Part shown: in pieces, positions 10,501 to 17,360 of the stretch
Numbering within the stretch: position 1 is the first letter of the stretch
How the letters are laid out: each line of letters opens with the position of its first letter
Assembly: GCF_008042145.1 (NCBI RefSeq)
Contig: NZ_RDBH01000141.1
Location: 1,237,392 to 1,301,391, forward strand
DNA length: 64,000 nucleotides
Reading direction: 5' to 3'
DNA from: Streptomyces sp. adm13(2018)
Lineage (GTDB): Bacteria > Actinomycetota > Actinomycetes > Streptomycetales > Streptomycetaceae
Position numbers and translations under genes: made by a program
The notes under the pieces: model-generated
The model's input: the letters and a program-made list of their open reading frames with translations, nothing else
Database searches by the model: none
Told to the model about the DNA's origin: nothing

Positions 10501-11408
10501 CGCCGCTCACCCTTGCGTACGTGTACCTGTACGGCGACGTTACGGCCGACCGCGTGCCGCAGGCTGTCCCGGTAGAGCAGCCGCAGCCGCCGCTCCTCCG
10601 CGTCCTCGGAGCCGTCGGCCGTGGTGGGGTCGAGCGGATCGTCGATGGGCAGGAAGACAGCGGCCCGCTCGTCGGGGAACGCCGTCACGGTGAGAGCGGC
10701 CTGGAACAGCCACTGGGTGTCCCGGCGATCGGTGTCGCCTTCGCGCAGCCGGTTGATCAGTGCGACCTCCACGACGCGCAGGTCCTCGCCGCCTTCGCCC
10801 GTGGCACGCTCGCGCACCTGGACGTCGAGGAGGATGCCCGAGGACTCGTCCCCTTCCAGGACGCGGCTCTGGTCACCGGTCCGCGCCACATGGACGTCGC
10901 TCTCGTGCTTGACGGGTTCCCGTCCCCAGACCTGCGCGGGGCGCCCGTCGTCGGTGAGTCCGCTGGTCTGCGAGTACCGTCCCCAGGTCGCCGCGACGGT
11001 CAGCGCGCCGACGGAGGCCGGGACGACGAAGGAGAGCCCCATGGAGGAGGCCCAGATCCGCCCGGAAGCCTGCGGAGTGAGCCGGTCTTCCAGGCCGGCC
11101 TCTTCCTTGCCGTCGTCGCTTCCGGGCTCGACGTCGGCGAGATGGGCGGCGTTGCGGGCGATCTGGGTCGCGGTATCGCTGCTCTCCGGGCGGGGCCCGA
11201 GCATGCCGACCAGGTAACGGTCGCGTGGTCCGGCCGAGCGGTGGGGGAGTTCCTCGGTGACCCCGTCCCACGGGCCGAGCAGGTCGTCACGGATGTACTT
11301 CACCAGGCCGTCGCGCACGTCATACGAATCACCGGGGAGGAATGTCTGCGGTACCTCGTCGAGGGGGTGCGGCACGCCAGGGGTGGCGGCGGCGGGCTGG
11401 GACGGCAT
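7560..11408 (-). CDS. drmA: DrmA, SF2 helicase of DISARM
   Basis: 1282-aa SF2 helicase. Motif I is PTGGGKT near residue 503, motif II DELH near 767, then STATTK (motif III), and the C-terminal lobe has ATSMLQVGVD and SSRVGRD near 1054 (motif VI). A cysteine cluster (CPWCGEG ... CPRGEGESRC) lies between the Walker motifs. Together with DrmB it forms the DISARM core that blocks incoming phage DNA. ATG 11408 is preceded by AAAGGG at a suitable distance. It is first of the drmA-drmB-drmC operon. The upstream 148 bp carries one copy of the island dyad (11497-11513). A long open frame on the opposite strand here is a high-GC shadow. Confidence 0.95.
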   Translation of the reverse strand: MPSQPAAATPGVPHPLDEVPQTFLPGDSYDVRDGLVKYIRDDLLGPWDGVTEELPHRSAGPRDRYLVGMLGPRPESSDTATQIARNAAHLADVEPGSDDGKEEAGLEDRLTPQASGRIWASSMGLSFVVPASVGALTVAATWGRYSQTSGLTDDGRPAQVWGREPVKHESDVHVARTGDQSRVLEGDESSGILLDVQVRERATGEGGEDLRVVEVALINRLREGDTDRRDTQWLFQAALTVTAFPDERAAVFLPIDDPLDPTTADGSEDAEERRLRLLYRDSLRHAVGRNVAVQVHVRKGERRAHRLETTWLPAYDVPATSAPTAAEQPLLDGLELGMDELAALAVPERRKELTEVLAPLADGYSRWLEEQRQKAQGLPEDLRIAAETAIDQAEEVCHRIAFGIDALSADKDALEAFRFANRAMALQRRNTAIAGLRTGQEGVTYQQAYDEVWGRGKEAASWRPFQLAFVLLNLASLTQPGHPHRGTGREALVDLLFFPTGGGKTEAYLGLAAYTFALRRLQGVVGSGSEARDGSDGVGVLMRYTLRLLTAQQFQRAAALVSACEVLRREEFTRDARWGITPFRIGLWVGNSVSPNWFSEAQEQIAGAKESSSDKHARVIQVLSCPWCGEGLTAHSNMEYDADRRRVLLYCPRGEGESRCPFSRLGSRNVEGFSEGIPVITVDEEIYRLAPAMVIATVDKLAQLPWNGYAGLLFGRVTDWCARHGYRHADLDERTDCRSRHTKKGKLEAVAARPVTRLRPPDLIIQDELHLISGALGTTVGLFEAAVDQLCSWSFTDKTGRRHEVGPKIVASTATTKRAADQVRGVFARQVAVFPPQVLDVGDTFFSRQVELSRSDPGRRYLGVCAHGTRLKAAEIRVAEIMLLGAQQLFDEHGAAADPYMTLVGYFNATRELAGMRRYMDDDIATRVRVNGGRKGHRTISDRIVTKSGMLNIQELTSRISSADIGATLKRLETAFDPERDTSLRRRALFMEYAVARKEKREPRVKLTPLQRQAVDVVLATSMLQVGVDVSRFGLMLVVGQPKNTAEYIQASSRVGRDARRPGLVVTLYNWSRPRDLAHFEDFGHYHATFYRQVEALSVTPFTRRALDRGTAPTYIAALRQATHEHSRNTDAQSIDLDGPIAAEVEARLLDRADRVGGATAQRYLAERIRALKDSWAEQRERGGVLGYRREKKKTSLVTGLLHRADGSRWDELTVPMSMRETENELNLLLAGSGNFVDQATHSGPDWRFTPAGDEDAGDTAAPVDADEYGDAASGAAGKGRR

Positions 11409-11496
11409 GTGACGGGGCCCTTTCGTGCGAGGGGAGCCAACTGGACGAGGCTACCTGTGCGTGGCGCGATGCGACGGATGAAGGGAGGATGTCATG

Positions 11497-11513
11497 CGTT
11501 GACTGTGTTCACA
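11497..11513. promoter_or_regulatory. Island dyad site A, upstream of drmA
   Basis: 17-bp imperfect dyad, read on the minus strand as TGTGAACACAGTCAACG. It lies about 90 bp before the drmA start. It matches the other four island sites in the invariant TGTGAAC arm and is almost identical to the site at 27667. No convincing -10 hexamer follows, so I call it an operator candidate only. Confidence 0.6.
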
Positions 11514-11556
11514 ATGACAGCTGCCTGTGGTGGGGAAGTTGAGACGTGACGGCTTC

Positions 11557-13137
11557 TCAGAAGAGGGTGTCCTCGCGGGGGAAGAGCCCGTCGTCGAACA
11601 GCCCCTCCTCTACTGGCTCCTCCGTGGGTGGCGTGATGCCGGGCTCCGGGGCGAGAAGCTCCGCCAGCTTGCGCAGGTCGCCACCCGTCATGGCGTCCAG
11701 CTGACGCAGTGCCTTGTCCCGCATGGCGAGGCGCAGAGCTGGGGGCAGGGGAACGCTGACCATGCGCAGCATGCGGAAGGTCTCTGTCGCATCGCACACC
11801 AGGAAGCCGAGCTGTGCACGCCCGGCGCGCGAGAGGATCAGCAGCTCGCACATCTGGCGTGCGTCGTCCTCGTCGTAGCGGAACCTCATGTGGAGGCTCT
11901 GTGCGTCAGGGTCATGGGCGGGGAACCCGACGAGCATGTCGTTGGGGTCGTCGAGGGTGCGATGCCCGATCCTTACCTGACCGTCGTGCTTGAACCGCAG
12001 GACCGCCGCCGACTCCAGGCCGGCCTCGGCCACGTACAGCCACCACGGCTGCGAACCGACCGTACAGGTCCAGCCGAGCTGCCCGGCCTTCGAGAGCACC
12101 TCGCCCACCCTGCCCATCCACTCCGGAACGATGGCGCGGGGTCGTTCGGCGGGCCTGAGGGGCGCGTAGTCCTCCTCCGTGAAGACAGGAGTCGGCAGAG
12201 CCGTGACCCCCGGCGTGCACCAGATCTCCGAGAACGTGCGCATGTACGCCTCGCATCGCGCGTCCTCGGCCGAACCGAGATCGAGATGTGCGAGCTCCAG
12301 TGGAGTGAGGCCCGCGATGAACTCGTCCTCCAGCCAGCGGAGATACGCTCGCCCCGTGTCGCGCATCGACTCGGCGGCAGCCTGAAGTTCCGGGGGGAAA
12401 CCGCCTCCGCCAGCCGCCTTCAAGTTTCCCTCGATCACCGTGGTGAGTGAGGTGGCAAGCGTCCGCTCCCCGTGGATGGTTCGCAGATGGGGTGCGTCGG
12501 CCAGCTCGGCCGCGCACTCGGCGGCGAATGCGTCGATCTCCTCGGCCAGTCCGTCCATCCGAGCGAGCAGCATCCGGGCGAGGTCCACCTCCTGGTCGTG
12601 CGTGTTCGCCTCCAGGAATGCGAAGTACCCGCACCAGTCGTCGTCGCCTGGCCCGTCGGTGGGCATCAGGCCGCGCCGCCAGATGCCGTCGTTGTCCAAG
12701 GACCACCGCTCGCGCAACTCCTGATGTACCCGCGGCCATCCCACTTCCTCGGCCCTGGTCCGAGCCCAGTACGCGAGAAACCCCTCAGAGACGGGCTCCA
12801 GCCACCACGACCGCAGGATGGGGAGGGTCGGCTCCCGCAGTGCGAGCCACAACTCCTCGATCTCTCCCACCCGCTCCGGCTCCTGGGTCGTGCGAGTCCC
12901 CGCCAGGCGTACGAGATCCCCCGCGACGAAGGCGATCTCCCGGCGTGCCACGTCGGCATGTGCGACGCGGGTGAGGAAGGTCGCGGCGACGAGGTCGCGG
13001 GGGCCGAGGTCGTAGGGGAGGGAGCGGTGCACATCCGGGGAGAGATGGGCCAGGAGATCTGACAGATGTGAGGCCGCGTCCTTGAACCAGGCGTGGCGAA
13101 GGGAGTGGAATTCGGTGGAGTACCCCGTGGTGGCCAT
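11557..13137 (-). CDS. Unrecognised 526-aa DISARM-associated protein
   Basis: I do not recognise a family. The protein is soluble and acidic, with no signal peptide or TM segment. It is rich in Trp, Leu and Arg in helical stretches (residues 1-300), followed by a region that looks beta-rich (about 330-440) and a C-terminal tail. The last residues, FDDGLFPREDTLF, closely match the tail of DrmMI (EDDGLFRPEGSLF), suggesting a shared docking partner. It sits directly upstream of drmA in the same direction, so it is probably a DISARM accessory component. ATG 13137 lies about eight bases after a TAGAGT -10 hexamer, so the transcript is probably leaderless. I see no catalytic motif, so no activity is assigned. 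Confidence 0.75.
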   Translation of the reverse strand: MATTGYSTEFHSLRHAWFKDAASHLSDLLAHLSPDVHRSLPYDLGPRDLVAATFLTRVAHADVARREIAFVAGDLVRLAGTRTTQEPERVGEIEELWLALREPTLPILRSWWLEPVSEGFLAYWARTRAEEVGWPRVHQELRERWSLDNDGIWRRGLMPTDGPGDDDWCGYFAFLEANTHDQEVDLARMLLARMDGLAEEIDAFAAECAAELADAPHLRTIHGERTLATSLTTVIEGNLKAAGGGGFPPELQAAAESMRDTGRAYLRWLEDEFIAGLTPLELAHLDLGSAEDARCEAYMRTFSEIWCTPGVTALPTPVFTEEDYAPLRPAERPRAIVPEWMGRVGEVLSKAGQLGWTCTVGSQPWWLYVAEAGLESAAVLRFKHDGQVRIGHRTLDDPNDMLVGFPAHDPDAQSLHMRFRYDEDDARQMCELLILSRAGRAQLGFLVCDATETFRMLRMVSVPLPPALRLAMRDKALRQLDAMTGGDLRKLAELLAPEPGITPPTEEPVEEGLFDDGLFPREDTLF

Positions 13138-13143
13138 GCGTAG

Positions 13144-13173
13144 ACTCTAGGTGTGTTGACTCAGTTCACACAA
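13144..13173 (-). promoter_or_regulatory. Leaderless promoter with island dyad site B (13154-13170)
   Basis: On the minus strand TTGTGT (13173-13168) and TAGAGT (13149-13144) are 18 bp apart, and the ATG of the 526-aa gene (13137) falls where transcription should start. The dyad TGTGAACTGAGTCAACA lies over the -35/spacer, a place suited to repression. Confidence 0.6.
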
Positions 13174-13186
13174 GGCCGCTGGATGC

Positions 13187-13668
13187 TTAGAGGATGACAT
13201 GCTGTTGATGGCGAGGGTGAGCCGTCTCGTCCAAGTCACACCCCACCCGTCGGGACACCTCGGCCCAGACTGTCTTGATGTAGGGGGCACGCGCTTCACA
13301 GCCCCACTGGTCGGCGAAGGCGTCGACGAGGAGGAGGCCGCGACCGGTGACGGCATGCTCGGGTGGTCGCGCAGGGGCATCGCCGGAAGCCTGTCGGGGC
13401 GGGTGTCGCTGACTTCGACACGGAGGTGATCGGTGGAGCGGAGTAGCCGCACGGCGAAGTCCCTGCCGGGACTCCGGCCGTGGGTGATCGCGTTGGCGGA
13501 GAGTTCCGCGGTGATGGCGACGAGCGCGGCGGAGGTGGGGTCCGTGGGGGCGAGTCCCCAGTCGTCCAGCTGCCGCTCGACGAGGAGGCGGGCGAGACGC
13601 GCGCCGCGCCGGGTGGAGCTGAGTTGGACTCTGAAGTGGGTGGCGGGGGCGGCGATTTCTGACTTCAT
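13187..13668 (-). pseudogene. Anti-sigma-type ATP-binding regulator (HATPase_c_2), frameshifted
   Basis: Resembles the small RsbW-like ATP-binding proteins common in Streptomyces beside XRE/DUF397 genes. The N-terminal part (from ATG 13668) has the N-box type block ITAELSANAITHG. The expected second half (GRGLLLVDAFADQWG, the lid/G2 region) is in another frame. The switch falls at the GGG run 13361-13363 (CCC in the sense strand), where one missing base explains it. Uninterrupted, the protein would be about 160 aa. It is either a real inactivating deletion or a sequencing error in a short homopolymer. It lies divergent from the XRE regulator gene. Confidence 0.6.
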
Positions 13669-13843
13669 GGTGTAACCGTCCTGTCACGCCCATACGCTGA
13701 CCAGGTCGGATGGACGTACCCGAGCACGCTGTACGGGTCGGGTACGGGTTTGTACGGGGCGTCGGCCGTTACCGGGGCGGGGCGTACCGCGTTCAACTGG
13801 GAACTGTATGGCGGTACGTGGGCGCATCGGGGTGTGGTGGTGC

Positions 13844-14692
13844 ATGGGCGAGGGGCAGCTGGCAGGACAGGGGAAGAAGCGGACGGGGGAGGAGGAGTAT
13901 CCGGCGATCTGGGTTGCGTACGGGAAGCTCGTGAAGCTGTTCCGTCGGAGGGCCAACCTGACGCAGCAAGGCCTCGCGGACGCGACCGGTTACTCGTATG
14001 AGCAGGTGGCATCGATCGAGCAGGGGCGACGGCCGGCGAAGGCGGCGTTCACGGAGGCGGCGGAGCGGATGCTGGAGGCGGGGGGAGTGCTCCGGGAGCT
14101 CCAGGAGGAGGTGGACCGGGCCAAACTGCCAAAATTCTTCCAGGACTTCGCGCTGATCGAGACGGAGGCGGTGAGTCGGTTCGCTTATGACCCGTTGGTG
14201 GTGCCGGGGTTGTTGCAGACGCCGGAGTATGCGAAGGCGCTGTTCTCCGCGCATTGCCCTCCCCTGGACGAGGAGACCATCGAGCTGCACACAGAGGCCC
14301 GACTGAACCGGCAGCGGCTCCTCACCAGAGCACCGATCGTGCAGCTGTCGTTCATCATCGGCCAGGCGACGCTCGTCAACCCGATGGGTGACGAAGCGCT
14401 GATGCGGTCTCAGCTGGAGCACTTGCTCAAGATTGGTGCGATGCGCAACGTCGAGCTGCAAGTGATGCCGGAGGCTCCTGGGTACCACCCGGGTCTCAAC
14501 GGAGCGTTCGTCCTCCTGGAGACCCTCGAACACCGCCACTTCGGCTACATCGAGGCCCAGGAGGTCGGCATCGTGATCAGTGACCCAGCAAAGGTCAGCG
14601 CCTTCGGTCTGCGATATGGCAAGCTGCGCTCGCAGGCCCTCAACGTCGAAGAGTCTGCGCGTCTCGTCGAACGGCTTGCAGGAGCAGCATGA
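13844..14692 (+). CDS. XRE-family regulator with DUF5753 domain
   Basis: Helix-turn-helix DNA-binding protein of the large Streptomyces XRE/DUF5753 family (WhiJ-like), about 282 aa from ATG 13844. The HTH is LTQQGLADATGYSYEQVASI, and the rest is the DUF5753 region (LVVPGLLQTPEYAKAL). An in-frame ATG at 13808 would add 12 residues with no family resemblance, so 13844 is preferred; neither has a strong Shine-Dalgarno. It overlaps the DUF397 gene in ATGA. Such pairs act as regulator plus small antagonist, often with the adjacent ATP-binding protein. It is the only DNA-binding regulator inside the defence island, so it is a candidate, unproven, for reading the island dyad. Confidence 0.88.
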   Translation: MGEGQLAGQGKKRTGEEEYPAIWVAYGKLVKLFRRRANLTQQGLADATGYSYEQVASIEQGRRPAKAAFTEAAERMLEAGGVLRELQEEVDRAKLPKFFQDFALIETEAVSRFAYDPLVVPGLLQTPEYAKALFSAHCPPLDEETIELHTEARLNRQRLLTRAPIVQLSFIIGQATLVNPMGDEALMRSQLEHLLKIGAMRNVELQVMPEAPGYHPGLNGAFVLLETLEHRHFGYIEAQEVGIVISDPAKVSAFGLRYGKLRSQALNVEESARLVERLAGAA

Positions 14693-14904
14693 AAATGGAG
14701 CGGGCTACCGAACACGACGGACTGCTGAACTGGCGCAAGAGCAGCTACAGCGGATCGGGCGGTGGCGACTGCGTCGAGGTTGGCGTCACGTCGGCCGAGA
14801 TCCACGTACGGGACTCGAAGAACCCGGCAGGCCCCAGGCTCACGCTCGCACCCACCACGTGGACCACGTTCCTGGGGTATGCCGGGGCGCAGCCGCTCAA
14901 CTGA
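14689..14904 (+). CDS. DUF397 small protein, partner of XRE regulator
   Basis: 71-aa DUF397 protein with the family signature WRKSSYSG near the start, then GDCVEV and VRDSKNP. These small acidic proteins are encoded next to DUF5753 regulators and are thought to modulate them. The start codon overlaps the stop of the regulator (ATGA), so the two are co-translated. Its 3' end overlaps by eight bases the 3' end of the convergent CoiA-like gene. It is expected to be cytosolic. Confidence 0.9.
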   Translation: MKMERATEHDGLLNWRKSSYSGSGGGDCVEVGVTSAEIHVRDSKNPAGPRLTLAPTTWTTFLGYAGAQPLN

Positions 14905-17239
14905 CCGACTCCGCGGGAGGTACCAGGCGGGGTGGCATGGGGCGGGGAGGAGTCGCGTGTGCCGCGTAGGCCCGCTCCTGCTCTCGATGCCAGATGGCCT
15001 TGAGCGCCTGGTCGGTCTGTGGCACGGCGAGTCCCAACTCGTTGAGGATTTTGCGGAAGAACAGCACAGGTCCGCCCGCAGGTGCCGTGACGAGGGCCGA
15101 GAGCAAGGGGCCGTCCGGGCCTGCGTTGCGGTCCACGGACACCAGCCTCATGCGCAGAGTGGCGTCTGGAAGAGTTATGCCACCTTCGAGGTCGAGGAGG
15201 TGGACCGTCTCGCCGCGAGACGCCGCCCTGAGTAGTTGGCGGGTCAGCCGTGCTTCCGATGTCGACGTGTCGGTCGAAGCCGCCGGCGCAGATGAGAACT
15301 TGGTGGGGATGGGGGCCGTCTTCTCTGCCTTCGGGACAGTCGACTTCTGCGCGTCCTGATGGCGCGTGAGGAACTCTGATCCGGCGATATCTGTACGAGC
15401 AGCGGTGAGGGCGTTCTCCAGAGAGCTGACGTGATGTTCGCGGCTCTGGGCAGCAGCTCGCGCCCTGGCGGGGACGCGTTGCATAGGCAGAGTGCCGAGC
15501 CATGCCTCGGCTCCACGGATCGACCGGTTGACCCGCTTCCGAACCGATTTGGTGAGGCGCGATCGCACTTCTCTGAGCTGGGCGATCAGTTCGCTCATTC
15601 GTGCATCGGTCCGGGCATGCTGCTTGGGCTCGCTTCGCCGCACCGGTGTGAGCACCTGGACGGACTTCCGAGGGCCCGGGGTTTTGGTGAGCAGATGCCT
15701 TTGAGCGGGGGCCAGATTCAGGCGCGCCCCCATGGCTCGGGCCGGCTGCCCGTACGCGGCGTAGGCGCGATCCCGTTCGACCACGGCCCACTGCCGGATC
15801 TGGGAGGAACCCTTCGCGTAGGGGACGCCGAGGCGATCGAGGATGTCCCCGAGGTACGGAAGCGGTTTGGTGCCCTCACGGAGTAGGGCGGATCTGACCG
15901 GAACGTACTCGGACAACGGCGAATCCACTTCCACGAGCAGATCACGGCGATCGGCGGCGGAGAGTTCCGCCGCGTCGAATCCGATCTGTTTGGCGAGAGC
16001 TTCCCAGGTCGTGGTGGCACCCAGCCGGGCGCGCTCCGCGAGCGCATCACGCAGCCGAACCACCAGGTCGTCCTTGGTGAGGACCGTCGGCTTGGCTGGG
16101 CGCTGCTGCATGCGAGCAGGCTCGGGCGGGGATACCTGTGCCTCGGTCGGCTGCTTGGGCTGAGACGGCGGGCGCGTGGCCGGTACAGGTGCGGTGCCTG
16201 CCATCGGGGGCGGAACCCAGAGGCCGGTGCGCTGGGCCTCGTTGACGTTCAGGCGGACATAGCGGTCGGTGTGCACCGCCCAGCCGCCGCCTTCGGTGAC
16301 CAGCATGTGAGCCGAGTAGGCGGCGCGGTAGACGTGGTCAGCGGGCGGTGGGTCCGTATCTCCGGGGAGAGAGAGCAGGGCGCGGACGACGGGGCTGTCG
16401 ACCGGCTTGACGTCGGCCACGATGAGGTGCCGATCGTCGTCGACAAAGGGCGAGTTGGTGGGGGCCGAGGCCTCCGGGACGGGTACGAAGATCACCCCTC
16501 CCGCGAGTGGGAAGGTGAACGGCTTCGGACGAGGCTGCGATATGCGGATCGACTCGACGCGTGGGGTGATCAGGCCGGTCGGCGTCAGCTTGCACTCTTC
16601 GAGCGGGGTCCACTCGACCGTCCGGTCCTGTGTCTCGGCGCCGATGTGGACGCGACGCTCACCGCCGACGGTTTCGAGACGGACGCGGAGGCAGAAGCCG
16701 TGCCGGCCGACGAGTTCGCGGGTGACGGGGGTGTCGGGGCCGAAGACCCAGTCGAGGTCGTCCACGCCCTCCTCGGCCAGGTCGTCGGCGGAACGCCGCC
16801 AGGCGCGGTAGTCGAGGTTGCCGAGCTGGAATCGGAGCCTGCGACGGGCTCCGGGCAGGTCGACATCGACGGCGTCGCCGGGGCCGGTACCGAGGTCCCG
16901 GGTTTTGACCCTGCCACGTACCTGCTGCCTGCTGAGCAGGTGTTGTACGCCGCGCTTGATGAAGAGGTGGTCAGCGCTGGATTCGCCGTTCGCGGTGCGG
17001 TGGCAGACGGCGTTGGGGTGGTGGGCGAAGTGGCATACCTTGTTGGTGTAGCGACGGTCGCTTAACTCGCCTCCACAGCCACCCAGTTGTGTGCCGCACC
17101 AGTAGCTGTAGGTGGGGTGGGCTCTGCGCCACAGGTCCAGCTCGTGGGCGGCCATCGGAAGGATGACCGGGTGGTCGGAGTCCTTGTGACGGATGACGCC
17201 GGTCTGTACGAGCCGGTGATCGTGTCCGTACGGCGACAT
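14897..17239 (-). CDS. CoiA-like nuclease-related protein
   Basis: 780-aa protein whose first 140 residues resemble competence protein CoiA. There is a Cys/His zinc site (C48, C55, C69, H70, H73, C79), then ES..H....K (E86 to K95), then a PD-(D/E)XK-like strand pair in which the usual E-x-Q/K reads F137-Q138. This suggests a restriction-like fold, perhaps on single-stranded or incoming DNA. The C-terminal half has two copies of a unit ending in ERDRAYAAYGQPARAMGARL and EQERAYAAHATPPRPMPPRL, so part of it arose by duplication. It sits between the two halves of DISARM, downstream of the drmMI hairpin. Function is inferred; the missing acidic residue could mean a non-catalytic DNA binder. Confidence 0.65.
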   Translation of the reverse strand: MSPYGHDHRLVQTGVIRHKDSDHPVILPMAAHELDLWRRAHPTYSYWCGTQLGGCGGELSDRRYTNKVCHFAHHPNAVCHRTANGESSADHLFIKRGVQHLLSRQQVRGRVKTRDLGTGPGDAVDVDLPGARRRLRFQLGNLDYRAWRRSADDLAEEGVDDLDWVFGPDTPVTRELVGRHGFCLRVRLETVGGERRVHIGAETQDRTVEWTPLEECKLTPTGLITPRVESIRISQPRPKPFTFPLAGGVIFVPVPEASAPTNSPFVDDDRHLIVADVKPVDSPVVRALLSLPGDTDPPPADHVYRAAYSAHMLVTEGGGWAVHTDRYVRLNVNEAQRTGLWVPPPMAGTAPVPATRPPSQPKQPTEAQVSPPEPARMQQRPAKPTVLTKDDLVVRLRDALAERARLGATTTWEALAKQIGFDAAELSAADRRDLLVEVDSPLSEYVPVRSALLREGTKPLPYLGDILDRLGVPYAKGSSQIRQWAVVERDRAYAAYGQPARAMGARLNLAPAQRHLLTKTPGPRKSVQVLTPVRRSEPKQHARTDARMSELIAQLREVRSRLTKSVRKRVNRSIRGAEAWLGTLPMQRVPARARAAAQSREHHVSSLENALTAARTDIAGSEFLTRHQDAQKSTVPKAEKTAPIPTKFSSAPAASTDTSTSEARLTRQLLRAASRGETVHLLDLEGGITLPDATLRMRLVSVDRNAGPDGPLLSALVTAPAGGPVLFFRKILNELGLAVPQTDQALKAIWHREQERAYAAHATPPRPMPPRLVPPAESVS

Positions 17240-17289
17240 GAGACCTCGCGGTGAGGGTCGGCGCGGTGCGCGTGGGGTCGTCAGGTACG

Positions 17290-17333
17290 CCCGTCTCCGT
17301 ACCGGGGCGTTTCGCCATCGGTACGGAGACGGG
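17290..17333 (-). terminator. Hairpin between drmMI and the CoiA-like gene
   Basis: Perfect 14-bp inverted repeat, CCCGTCTCCGTACC at 17290-17303 paired with 17320-17333, around a 16-nt loop. It lies 28 bp past the drmMI stop and ends the drmD-drmMI unit, or at least attenuates read-through. There is no U-tract, as is usual in Streptomyces. Confidence 0.65.
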
Positions 17334-17360
17334 TTGTGCGCTGTGCGGAGGGGCGTCGCT

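Noticed and set aside
8598..11549. 983-codon plus-strand open frame
   Set aside because: Antisense shadow of drmA; composition is that of a high-GC complement with no domain.
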